A stretch of DNA of 12,846 nucleotides. It comes from CAYUBI01 sp964443005 (GTDB lineage Bacteria > Margulisbacteria > Riflemargulisbacteria > GWF2-35-9 > CAYUBI01). The translations under genes and the position numbers were made by a program. The notes under the pieces were generated by a model. The model saw only the letters and a program-made list of their open reading frames with translations. It was not told where the DNA came from and did no database searches. Location: the NCBI GenBank assembly GCA_964443005.1, contig CAYUBI010000069.1, positions 1 to 12,846 on the forward strand, read 5' to 3'. Positions 1 through 6,114 of the stretch are shown in pieces (positions within the stretch are counted from its first letter, which is position 1; each line of letters begins with the position of its first letter).

Positions 1-2
1 AG

Positions 3-1445
3 GCTAGCTCTATTTTTTTATTGAAAGATAATCATTTAGCGCTTGAGCTATATTCTGCTTTAGGTGCAGGTGCTGATAAAATGCCAAAAACCGATATTCC
101 AATAGAAGGGAGTATTGCAGGAAAGGCATTTTCCACACAAGAAATTTCAATAGTGAATAACGTTCAAGAAGACGCTGAGCATTGTAAGCATATTGATGAT
201 GTTACTGGATATCGTACGCAATCTATTATTGCTGTTCCTTTGGTGATTGATGATGATTGTTTAGGCGTTTTTGAAGTGCTTAATAAAAAAAACGGGCAAG
301 CCTTTAATGAAAAAGATGCCCATTATTTACGTATTTTTAGCTGTTTTATGGCGTCATCGTTGTATAACCTTCAATTATTTCGTAATCTTCAGGAAAAAAC
401 AAATACAATTAATGAGTTGATTGACGCAATGCCTGAGGGCGTTGTTTTGCTGGATGCTGGGTTTCAACCCTTACGAATTAATCAAGCATTTCGGTCTGTG
501 TTTAGCATTCAGGATGTATCAGATTTTCGATATTTTAAGCATAAGCATCGGTTTCTTTATAATATTATTCATGAAATTATGCACTATTTTTCTGATGAGT
601 CTGTTGATACAGTTCGACTGCAGAATGGTAAAAATCATATTGAATTTTTCGTTTCTGCATTAAAACCGATGTTGTTTCAATTATGGTGTAGTGCAACTCA
701 ATTAATTCATCAAGGGAAACGTCGTGGCGTAATTATTAGTTTTCGAAATGTTTCTCAGGATAGAGAAGCAACACGCGAAAAATCAAAAATTCTTGCCATT
801 ATGGCACATCGAATGCATTTTCCTTTGCAGCGACAAAAAAAATATATTTCATTGCTGTATCATTTGCAAACACCCTTGCCTGTACCTATGAATGATTTTA
901 TCAAAGAAACAGGCATGCACGAACAATTAGTGGATAATCTTGTGAATTATTCCGATTTATCTGCAGGGTCGTTGCGTGTTCAACTCAGGCCGTATTCGTT
1001 AGTCACTGTATGTGCTGATTTTCAAAAACATATTTCGCATCCATGCCTTCAAGGCATGTATTCTATTGTTATGGAATTTGTTCCTGATGTAACTGTGCTA
1101 ATTGATCCTGATGTTTTGATTAACGTATGGAAAAATCTTGTTATTACAATTCAGCGACTGGCTTCACGTAATCAGCAGTTTGTTTTTATGTTTGAAAATC
1201 TAGCAGATATTTTTAAAATTAAAATATCATTCATTTCTCCGCAAACAGAAACGGATTTATCTTCTCCATCTATTTTTGATATGCGTTATCATCTGGAACG
1301 ATATTTTAATGGTCAATCTGCAGATTTGGGTTTTGACTTTGCATTTCCTTATGCGCATTTGGCTATGGAGGCTTTGCATGGGTTGATTTCATTGGAATTA
1401 GATCAGGAACACGGTGTTTTACAAATGATACTTAACAAGGGGTAG
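3..1445 (+). CDS. GAF-PAS sensor protein with degenerate histidine-kinase core (5' partial)
   Basis: The frame is open to the left edge, so the true start lies outside the window; the TTG at 21 is internal, because the preceding codons (ASSIFLL) fit the first strand of a GAF domain. Order seen: GAF (about 3-375, with RTQSIIAVPL and CLGVFEVLNK), a linker helix, a PAS-like segment (about 410-770, starting INELIDAMPEGVVLLD), then a kinase-like core. In that core an H-box relic, MAHRMHFPL, keeps the His (codon 807-809) and Pro but lacks the usual Glu/Asp after His. The N-box relic reads NLVITIQ, without the Mg-binding Asn, and no G1 (DxGxG) or G2 (GLGL) box is visible. It is therefore probably cytoplasmic and catalytically dead, acting as a ligand sensor or scaffold. 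The next gene starts 3 bases after its stop and encodes an intact GHKL ATPase, suggesting partnership (inference). Domain calls are firm for GAF, moderate for PAS and the pseudokinase. Confidence 0.8.
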   Translation, partial: ASSIFLLKDNHLALELYSALGAGADKMPKTDIPIEGSIAGKAFSTQEISIVNNVQEDAEHCKHIDDVTGYRTQSIIAVPLVIDDDCLGVFEVLNKKNGQAFNEKDAHYLRIFSCFMASSLYNLQLFRNLQEKTNTINELIDAMPEGVVLLDAGFQPLRINQAFRSVFSIQDVSDFRYFKHKHRFLYNIIHEIMHYFSDESVDTVRLQNGKNHIEFFVSALKPMLFQLWCSATQLIHQGKRRGVIISFRNVSQDREATREKSKILAIMAHRMHFPLQRQKKYISLLYHLQTPLPVPMNDFIKETGMHEQLVDNLVNYSDLSAGSLRVQLRPYSLVTVCADFQKHISHPCLQGMYSIVMEFVPDVTVLIDPDVLINVWKNLVITIQRLASRNQQFVFMFENLADIFKIKISFISPQTETDLSSPSIFDMRYHLERYFNGQSADLGFDFAFPYAHLAMEALHGLISLELDQEHGVLQMILNKG

Positions 1446-1448
1446 CTA

Positions 1449-1853
1449 ATGGAACATGAGCTAGCTATAGCTGCTAATATTAAAGAATTAAAAAAAAATA
1501 CAAAAGAAATTATGGGATTATGTGAAAGCCTTAATTTGCAAGCTGATGATCGCTATATGCTTGAGATGGTCCTTAATGAAGCGTTATCAAATGCTATTCA
1601 ATACGGGACACAGAGCAAACAGCAAACCATTCAAGTAAAAATTGAAGTTATTGATAAAACATTTTCTGTTTCGATTCGAGATCAGGGAGGACGATTATTT
1701 GATCCTGAGTATTTCGAGAATATTGCGTTACTTAAAGATTGGGGAAAAGGTGGGCGAGGTATTTTTTTGATGAAAGATTATATGGATGAGGTTCATTATA
1801 TGATTTATCCGAATGAAAGCACGATATTGTTTTTGAGTAAGAGGTTTAATTGA
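1449..1853 (+). CDS. Stand-alone GHKL ATPase / anti-sigma-factor kinase-like protein (RsbW/SpoIIAB type)
   Basis: A 134-residue protein made of one HATPase_c_2-type domain, the usual size for RsbW/SpoIIAB. The ATP-binding signature is intact: N-box VLNEALSNAIQYG (E44, N48), G1 RDQGGRLFDP (D78, G80), and G2 GKGGRGIFLMKDYMDEV (residues 99-115). Known family members bind a sigma factor and phosphorylate an STAS anti-antagonist on Ser/Thr; others are ATPase modules in partner-switching systems. No STAS protein, SpoIIE phosphatase or sigma factor is in the window, so that role cannot be assigned. The neighbours are a kinase-like protein with a decayed ATP site and a membrane sensor with no ATP domain, so it may supply ATPase activity in trans (inference). 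ATG at 1449 follows a GGGG ribosome-binding site at 1439-1442 and lies 3 bases after the upstream stop; its own stop overlaps the next ATG by one base (TGATG). Confidence 0.88.
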   Translation: MEHELAIAANIKELKKNTKEIMGLCESLNLQADDRYMLEMVLNEALSNAIQYGTQSKQQTIQVKIEVIDKTFSVSIRDQGGRLFDPEYFENIALLKDWGKGGRGIFLMKDYMDEVHYMIYPNESTILFLSKRFN

Positions 1854-3847
1854 TGTTGTCTATATTTTTTAATCTTTCTATTATTATTAATACATTCGTA
1901 ATATTTTTAGCTGTTTTTTTAATATATCAAGCGTTGTTGGGCTTGCGACAATCAAATACGCCCTTGCTTCAGAATTATTTGTTAGTGGGTTTTTTTAGTG
2001 TTTATCTTTTAAGTATTATTTTTGATTTAATGGTTCGATTGTTTACGTTGATGGATTTGCGATTTATGAATGTATATTTTTTGCAAGGGTTTTTATGTTT
2101 GATGTTGCTGGTAGCTGCTTGTCTTCATGGTATGGTGTGGCTCGAACAGCGACGACATTATTTGGTGTTGACTATTGCAGTTTTGTCGGCTGTTACTTTT
2201 GTTTTGAGTGCAATGTGGGTGAAGGTGTTTGTTTTTGATTTTAATCCGTTTGTTTCTATGAATGTGATTGTTGGGTGTTGTCAGGTTGTTTTTGCTATAG
2301 CAGTCATGAGTCATGCGATATATATTTATATGAAAGCTCGACAGAATAAGACTGAGGTTTATAATAGTGAGCGAAGTCAGAGCATTTTGTTGGTTTTATT
2401 TGCCTTGAGTGTGTTAACTTTAGCTGGTATGGATGTAGCGCAATGGATATGGGCTTTTATTCCGTTAAATGTAGTATCTATTTTTGTTCTGTTTTTGTTT
2501 GGTGCACTACGTTATTCAACATTTATTTCTGATGAGCATTTTAAAAATCCATTTCGTTTCCTTTTTGGGAAAATTGTTTATCGGCTGACTGTTTCACTGG
2601 CTATTTTTATTGTGATTGCAATTGAAGCTGTTCATTATGGAACATTGCATATTGTCAAACAAGAATTAGTCAAAGTTTCGTTGTCAGAGTTTTCAAAACA
2701 ATTGGATGTTTTAAATGCTACAATTAATGATTGGGTTGATGATAAAAAGCTAAGACTTGATGTATTGATTAATGTTCCTGATGAAAAAAGTAAATCAGTT
2801 TATTATAAAGGATCTAAATTATTTGAATTTGTTCGTAGTCATCCTGAATATCAGGATATGTATATTCTGACAACAGCTGGGCNNNNNNNNNNAAATAGTG
2901 AAGTGATTTCGTTGGGTTTTGTTGTTAAAGAAGGTTCTTATTTTGAAACTATTGCAAATGAAGTTGTTGCACATCAATCTTCAGCAACCTTTATCTATGA
3001 TCAGAAAGTTGTACGTATTGGTATTCCTGTTTATAATGAAAAAAATGAAGTTATAGCAGTTTTTGTGTCAGTTGTTGATTGTACGCCTTTGTTAATAGGC
3101 TTGGCTAAAAAGCGTTTTGGAGAAAGTGGAGAATATCGGCTTTATAATGAATTTATGTTGCCAATTGATTTGGCTTTGCCAGCGAATTTCAAGGATCAGT
3201 CTATATACAGTCATACTAAATTTCTTTCAGCAGCTAACAATGAGAATAAACTTCGGATATATTTAGAAGTGCGTCAGTCCGAAAACGAGTCATTGCGAGG
3301 ATTGATGAAAGCGCAGTATTATTCAATTTTTTTTACGGCGTTGTCTATTTTGATGTTTACGCTATTGGCTTTTTTCTTTGTTCGACGTATTCAGAAACCG
3401 TTAACCATTTTGCAAGAAGGTACTCGCAGAATTGGGAACGGAGAGCTTCAGCATCGCATTGTAATAGCAGAACAGGACGAGTTTTTTGTGCTTGCTGAAG
3501 CTTTTAATCATATGGCAAAGACTTTAAAAAGTAATCAGCAAAAAATGCTTAAAGCTGAACAGTTAATGTCAATTGGTCAGGTTTCGGTTGGGTTAAATCA
3601 CGAAATTAATAATCCATTGGCTACAGTTATGATGTCAACTCAGTTTTTAATTGGCTTATTTCATCAAATTGAAGAAGGGAAAAAGGTATGGGATCAGAAA
3701 AACGCAGAATTGGTAAAAAGTGCCTTAGCCCAAAACGAAATACAATGTTTTCGAATCCGTAAAATTTTGAAAAACCTTGAAGCAATTCATGAGCCTGTGA
3801 TTACTGATTATGTTGATGGAACCAAAATGTTAAAAATAAACAGCTAG
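1853..3847 (+). CDS. Multi-TM Cache-HAMP sensor with histidine phosphoacceptor domain but no ATPase domain
   Basis: Membrane signalling protein of about 664 residues. Eight hydrophobic segments fill residues 5-261 (roughly 5-29, 42-64, 74-96, 103-124, 136-160, 176-199, 203-219, 241-261). An extracytoplasmic dCache-like region follows (about 265-480, with RIGIPVYNEKNEVIAVFVSVVD), then a ninth TM (about 489-512), HAMP (RRIQKPLTILQEGTRRIGNGEL...) and a HisKA segment with a canonical H-box GLNHEINNPLA, His583. The protein stops about 80 residues after that His, just past the helical hairpin, and no N, G1, F or G2 boxes follow in any frame before the next gene. It can probably accept or relay phosphate but cannot bind ATP. 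ATG at 1853 (GAGG at 1841-1844) is preferred over the in-frame TTG at 1850, because it overlaps the upstream TGA as TGATG. Ten Ns hide residues 344-347, but the frame continues on both sides. Confidence 0.85.
   Translation: MLSIFFNLSIIINTFVIFLAVFLIYQALLGLRQSNTPLLQNYLLVGFFSVYLLSIIFDLMVRLFTLMDLRFMNVYFLQGFLCLMLLVAACLHGMVWLEQRRHYLVLTIAVLSAVTFVLSAMWVKVFVFDFNPFVSMNVIVGCCQVVFAIAVMSHAIYIYMKARQNKTEVYNSERSQSILLVLFALSVLTLAGMDVAQWIWAFIPLNVVSIFVLFLFGALRYSTFISDEHFKNPFRFLFGKIVYRLTVSLAIFIVIAIEAVHYGTLHIVKQELVKVSLSEFSKQLDVLNATINDWVDDKKLRLDVLINVPDEKSKSVYYKGSKLFEFVRSHPEYQDMYILTTAGXXXXNSEVISLGFVVKEGSYFETIANEVVAHQSSATFIYDQKVVRIGIPVYNEKNEVIAVFVSVVDCTPLLIGLAKKRFGESGEYRLYNEFMLPIDLALPANFKDQSIYSHTKFLSAANNENKLRIYLEVRQSENESLRGLMKAQYYSIFFTALSILMFTLLAFFFVRRIQKPLTILQEGTRRIGNGELQHRIVIAEQDEFFVLAEAFNHMAKTLKSNQQKMLKAEQLMSIGQVSVGLNHEINNPLATVMMSTQFLIGLFHQIEEGKKVWDQKNAELVKSALAQNEIQCFRIRKILKNLEAIHEPVITDYVDGTKMLKINS
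2883..2892. other. Assembly gap (10 N)
   Basis: Ten unresolved bases lie inside the Cache-like region of the membrane sensor. The reading frame is the same before and after the gap, so the gap length is compatible with the real one. It could also be a fixed-size scaffold pad, in which case residues may be missing here. Confidence 0.99.
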
Positions 3848-3876
3848 TGTACAAGTCCTTAAAAATTTCATAGAAT
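3848..3876 (+). promoter_or_regulatory. Candidate sigma70-type promoter for the receiver cluster
   Basis: The 58-base spacer between the membrane sensor and the first receiver contains TGTACA (3848-3853, 4 of 6 matches to the -35 consensus), a 17-base spacer and TAGAAT (3871-3876, 5 of 6 to the -10). The spacing is ideal and the site lies about 30 bases before the start codon. It could give the receivers expression independent of the upstream genes. AT-rich sequence makes chance matches common. Confidence 0.35.
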
Positions 3877-3905
3877 ACAAATATAAGATATTTGGAGGTG
3901 TAGCC

Positions 3906-4274
3906 ATGAGTGAATCCCGAACTATATTAATTGTTGATGATGAGCAAACTATTCGATGGATTTTGAAAATGGCGCTAGAAGTTAAGCATTTTAAAATTAT
4001 TGAAGCATCAACTGGACGTGAAGGCGTTGAAATGGCGCGTGAAAATCGGCCAGATATGATTATCATGGATTATAAAATGCCAGACTTAAATGGATGGGAA
4101 GCAGCCAAGAAAATTCGTGAGTTTTTGCCGGATGTACCGATTATTGGGCATACTGGGTATGCAAATGATCAAAATGTTGAAGATGGTTTTAAAGCAGGTT
4201 GTAATGAAATTTTGAAAAAGCCCGTAGATTTGGATGAATGGGAAAATACACTGAATAGCTATTTGAGGGGTTAA
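3906..4274 (+). CDS. Single-domain response regulator (CheY-like receiver), copy 1 of 3
   Basis: A 122-residue protein that is a receiver domain only. The acidic pocket is D11/D12, the phosphoacceptor is D55 (IIMDYKMPDLNGW), the switch Thr is T83 in PIIGHTGYA, and the conserved Lys is K105 in LKKPVDL. With no DNA-binding or enzymatic output domain, it must act by protein contact or as a phosphate intermediate. It shares unusual positions with the next two receivers: TIRWIL after the acidic pocket, an IGHT switch loop, and a C-terminal DLDEWE helix start. A strong Shine-Dalgarno (GGAGGTG, 3894-3900) precedes the ATG. The likely phosphate donor is the neighbouring His-containing sensor, which is an inference from gene order. 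Confidence 0.93.
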   Translation: MSESRTILIVDDEQTIRWILKMALEVKHFKIIEASTGREGVEMARENRPDMIIMDYKMPDLNGWEAAKKIREFLPDVPIIGHTGYANDQNVEDGFKAGCNEILKKPVDLDEWENTLNSYLRG

Positions 4275-4276
4275 TT

Positions 4277-4657
4277 ATGGGGATAATAAAAAAAATTCTT
4301 ATTGTTGATGATGAATCGTCTATTCGCTGGATATTGAATTTAGCACTTGTGAATAATTTATATGAAGTATTTGAGGCAGCAAATGGTTCTGAAGGTGTTG
4401 AAATGGCAAAAAAATGGAATCCAGATTTGATTATTATGGATTATAAAATGCCAGATATGAACGGTTGGGATGCAACTCGCTCGATTCGGTCTTTTTCGCC
4501 GAATGTGCCGATTATCGGGCATACAGCTTATGCTAATCTTGAAAATGAAGCTGAAGGCATGCTGGCTGGGTGTACGGAAATACTTAAAAAACCGATTGAT
4601 TTAAGTGATTGGGAGTTAACCATTAATAAATATATGATTTCAGCAGGAAAGTCCTGA
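4277..4657 (+). CDS. Single-domain response regulator (CheY-like receiver), copy 2 of 3
   Basis: A 126-residue stand-alone receiver with D11/D12 acidic pocket, phosphoacceptor D55 (IIMDYKMPDMNGW), switch Thr in PIIGHTAYA and Lys in LKKPIDL, so it should be phosphorylatable. It starts two bases after the stop of copy 1, with GAGGGG at 4265-4270 as ribosome-binding site. It keeps the family-specific SIRWIL and DLSDWE motifs of its neighbours, which points to local gene duplication followed by divergence. It has a slightly longer tail (MISAGKS) than the other copies. Its stop overlaps the start of copy 3 by one base (TGATG). Confidence 0.93.
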   Translation: MGIIKKILIVDDESSIRWILNLALVNNLYEVFEAANGSEGVEMAKKWNPDLIIMDYKMPDMNGWDATRSIRSFSPNVPIIGHTAYANLENEAEGMLAGCTEILKKPIDLSDWELTINKYMISAGKS

Positions 4658-5016
4658 TGAAAAAAGTATTGATTATTGATGATGAAGATTCGATTGGTTG
4701 GATTTTAAATATTGTTTTGGAGCAAAAACATTATACTGTTTTGCTGGCATCCAATGGGGAAGAAGGCATTCGTGTTGCAAATGCTGAATCGCCTGATTTA
4801 ATTATTATGGACTATAAACTGCCTTTTTTGAATGGGTGGGAAGCAACACGGCAGATTCGTACTTTTTTGCCTGAGGTGCCAGTTATTGGGCATACGGCTT
4901 ATGTAAATGAGCTGGACATGCAAGATGGATATAAAGCTGGGCTTAATGAAATTTTGGGAAAACCTGTTGATCTTGATGAATGGGAGTTGACGCTAAGGAA
5001 ATATTTGGGGGATTAG
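4657..5016 (+). CDS. Single-domain response regulator (CheY-like receiver), copy 3 of 3
   Basis: A 119-residue stand-alone receiver. The acidic pocket is D8/D9, the phosphoacceptor D52 (IIMDYKLPFLNGW), the switch Thr lies in PVIGHTAYV, and the conserved Lys is kept in LGKPVDL. It departs most from the other copies: SIGWIL instead of SIRWIL, and a Gly for the first Lys of the KKP motif. It is translationally coupled to copy 2 by a TGATG overlap and is the last gene of the cluster; a long hairpin lies 16 bases after its stop. The three copies may have different partners or phosphorylation lifetimes (inference). Confidence 0.93.
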   Translation: MKKVLIIDDEDSIGWILNIVLEQKHYTVLLASNGEEGIRVANAESPDLIIMDYKLPFLNGWEATRQIRTFLPEVPVIGHTAYVNELDMQDGYKAGLNEILGKPVDLDEWELTLRKYLGD

Positions 5017-5032
5017 TTTGTGAAAATCTGAG

Positions 5033-5069
5033 CCAAACCATTTTTCTTATTTTAAGAAAAATGGTTTGG
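5033..5069. terminator. 16-bp hairpin between convergent genes, probable bidirectional terminator
   Basis: The left arm 5033-5048 (CCAAACCATTTTTCTT) pairs perfectly with 5054-5069 across a 5-base loop. It lies 16 bases after the third receiver and 12 bases after the stop of the small minus-strand ORF, where a shared terminator is expected. No clean T-tract follows on either strand, so intrinsic termination is likely but not certain; the hairpin could instead protect 3' ends. Confidence 0.65.
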
Positions 5070-5081
5070 TCTTGTTGGAGT

Positions 5082-5189
5082 TTAAGAAGAATAGCCGAGT
5101 CCGCGTAAAATCATAATTCGTAACGTGTATTCTAATTCCTGAATTGATCGAACATCAAATTCTTTTAGTGCTTTCTCCATATCACTCAT
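5082..5189 (-). CDS. Small protein of 35 residues, function unknown
   Basis: A short minus-strand ORF running from ATG at 5189 to TAA at 5082-5084. It begins MSDMEKALKEFDV and ends LRIMILRGLGYSS, so it has an acidic/basic N-terminal helix and a more hydrophobic C-terminal helix without a clear membrane segment. A good Shine-Dalgarno, AAGGA (complement of 5197-5201), sits 7 bases before the ATG; an internal ATG exists at codon 4. A hairpin terminator lies right after the stop, and a structured leader lies before the ribosome-binding site. I recognise no family. Start signal, length and flanking elements make it a plausible gene, but a chance ORF cannot be excluded. It could belong to the signalling cluster, the prepilin gene or neither. 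Confidence 0.5.
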   Translation of the reverse strand: MSDMEKALKEFDVRSIQELEYTLRIMILRGLGYSS

Positions 5190-5208
5190 GATTTTTTCCT
5201 TTCAGAGA

Positions 5209-5277
5209 CTTATCAAGTAGAAAGTTGCTGCGTTTTTCGAAAACAGAAACGCTTGTAACAATATATCGTTTGATAAG
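5209..5277 (-). promoter_or_regulatory. Structured leader upstream of the small ORF (nested inverted repeats)
   Basis: The outer arms CTTATCAA (5209-5216) and TTGATAAG (5270-5277) are perfect complements, and inside them GCGTTT (5230-5235) pairs with AAACGC (5247-5252). Read on the minus strand, this fold lies between the prepilin stop and the Shine-Dalgarno of the 35-residue ORF, ending 7 bases before that site. It may be a cis-acting RNA leader, the 3' end of the prepilin transcript, or a protein-binding site. It does not match a riboswitch class I can recall. Confidence 0.4.
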
Positions 5278-5298
5278 CTAACTATTCCACCTATATTT

Positions 5299-5703
5299 TT
5301 AGATGTTTTTTAAGGAAAAATCAACAGTGTCACCGGTTTTCGAATATACCTCCATTGAATAAATTTGTGTTGATGTGCCTTGATAAACAATTTTTCCATT
5401 CGTATCACTTGAAGTATATGCTTTTTTGGTATAGGGGTTAATGGGCGGGCTTTCTAAATATCCGGCATCATGTAATAGTGCATAAAGGGCTTCTCCATCT
5501 AATGTTTGCGCGGGATATTGCGCAGTTTCCAGAAAATAGTTTTCTAAACTAGTCTGAAATGTTTTTAAATTAGTTTGAGATGCGACTTTTTTGGCATGAT
5601 CTTGGATTTTAGTATAACTGGGCACAACAATGAGTGACAAAAGTGAGATTATGGATAATACAACAATTAATTCAAAAATCGAAAAGCCGTTTGATTTCGT
5701 CAT
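5299..5703 (-). CDS. Type IV pilin / type II secretion pseudopilin-like prepilin (GspG-like)
   Basis: A 134-residue protein with a class III prepilin signal: a 6-residue leader ending in Gly (MTKSNG), predicted cleavage before Phe, Glu at mature position 5 (FSIFE) and a hydrophobic helix LIVVLSIISLLSLIVVPSY. The body resembles GspG-type pseudopilins in its N-terminal helix, the LDGEALYALLHDAGYL segment, a Pro-rich PPINPYTKKAY stretch and a short C-terminal beta region. It should be processed by a prepilin peptidase and assembled in a pseudopilus or pilus in the envelope. No assembly ATPase, secretin or peptidase gene is nearby, so it is an orphan here. A near-perfect Shine-Dalgarno (complement of CACCTCCTT, 5708-5716) and a dedicated promoter suggest high expression. 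Pilin versus pseudopilin cannot be settled from sequence alone. Confidence 0.88.
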   Translation of the reverse strand: MTKSNGFSIFELIVVLSIISLLSLIVVPSYTKIQDHAKKVASQTNLKTFQTSLENYFLETAQYPAQTLDGEALYALLHDAGYLESPPINPYTKKAYTSSDTNGKIVYQGTSTQIYSMEVYSKTGDTVDFSLKNI

Positions 5704-5735
5704 GTTTCACCTCCTTGCAAATTGATTACGTTAAT

Positions 5736-5765
5736 ATTATGCACGAAAACATACGTTAACGTCAA
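5736..5765 (-). promoter_or_regulatory. Sigma70-type promoter of the prepilin gene with overlapping palindrome
   Basis: On the minus strand TTGACG (complement of 5760-5765, 5 of 6 matches) is followed after 18 bases by CATAAT (complement of 5736-5741, 5 of 6). A 10-base perfect palindrome, ACGTTAACGT (5753-5762), overlaps the -35, and a second ACGTTAA lies at 5728-5734, downstream of the -10. This layout suits an operator for a dimeric regulator, though no regulator is encoded here. Confidence 0.6.
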
Positions 5766-5781
5766 TATGCGATTTGTGATA

Positions 5782-6114
5782 TTAAATTTTTCGATGGAAA
5801 CAGCTGGTGTGCCCAGTATGACAAGCAGGGCCTGATGGATGAACCTGAATTAGTAATGTATCATTGTCGCAATCGTAAAAAATATTTTTTACTTTTTGTA
5901 TGTTCCCAGAGGTTTCACCTTTATGCCAGAGTGCATTTCTTGACCGGCTGAAAAACCATGTTTGACTGAGTTCAATTGTTTTTTGTAGAGATTCTTTATT
6001 CATATATGCCATCATAAGAACTTCTTTGGTTATGTAGTCTTGGATAATGGCTGGAATCAAGCCGTGATCATTATAGCTTAATTCATCTATGTTAAAGGCA
6101 TTAGCTTTTGACAT
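5782..6114 (-). CDS. hisI: Phosphoribosyl-AMP cyclohydrolase
   Basis: Opens the adenine ring of phosphoribosyl-AMP in the third step of histidine biosynthesis (cytoplasmic, Zn- and Mg-dependent). Length 110 residues matches the mono-functional enzyme, with no HisE pyrophosphohydrolase domain fused. Signature motifs are complete: [16 protein letters not shown] (56-71), YDCDNDTLL (D81, C82, D83, D85 for metal binding), and [12 protein letters not shown] (C98, C105). It is the last gene of the pyrH operon, and its ATG at 6114 lies 14 bases inside the end of dprA, implying translational coupling; a modest GGAA precedes it. No other his gene is in the window, so this step is separated from the rest of the pathway. 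Confidence 0.97.
   Translation of the reverse strand: MSKANAFNIDELSYNDHGLIPAIIQDYITKEVLMMAYMNKESLQKTIELSQTWFFSRSRNALWHKGETSGNIQKVKNIFYDCDNDTLLIQVHPSGPACHTGHTSCFHRKI

Noticed and set aside
21..23. TTG as the true start of the first gene
   Set aside because: The frame is open upstream to the edge and the preceding residues continue a GAF domain strand, so the gene is cut by the window.
1850..1852. TTG as start of the membrane sensor
   Set aside because: The next codon is ATG at 1853, which gives the common TGATG stop-start overlap and better spacing from GAGG at 1841-1844.
2093..2314. Minus-strand 73-codon ORF inside the membrane sensor
   Set aside because: It is antisense to a membrane segment region with clear protein features, has an unnatural His/Asn-rich composition and no start signal of note.
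3848..3905. Frameshifted remainder of a kinase ATPase domain after the membrane sensor
   Set aside because: Only 58 bases separate it from the first receiver; they look like promoter and ribosome-binding sequence and code for no N, G1 or G2 box in any frame.
3830..4066. Minus-strand ORF overlapping the first receiver
   Set aside because: It mirrors conserved receiver codons and covers the spacer with promoter and Shine-Dalgarno; no recognisable domain.
5209..5277. SAM-I riboswitch, because CTTATCAAG resembles its first stem
   Set aside because: The rest of the conserved core (the G-rich segment and GGCAACC-like elements) is absent on both strands.
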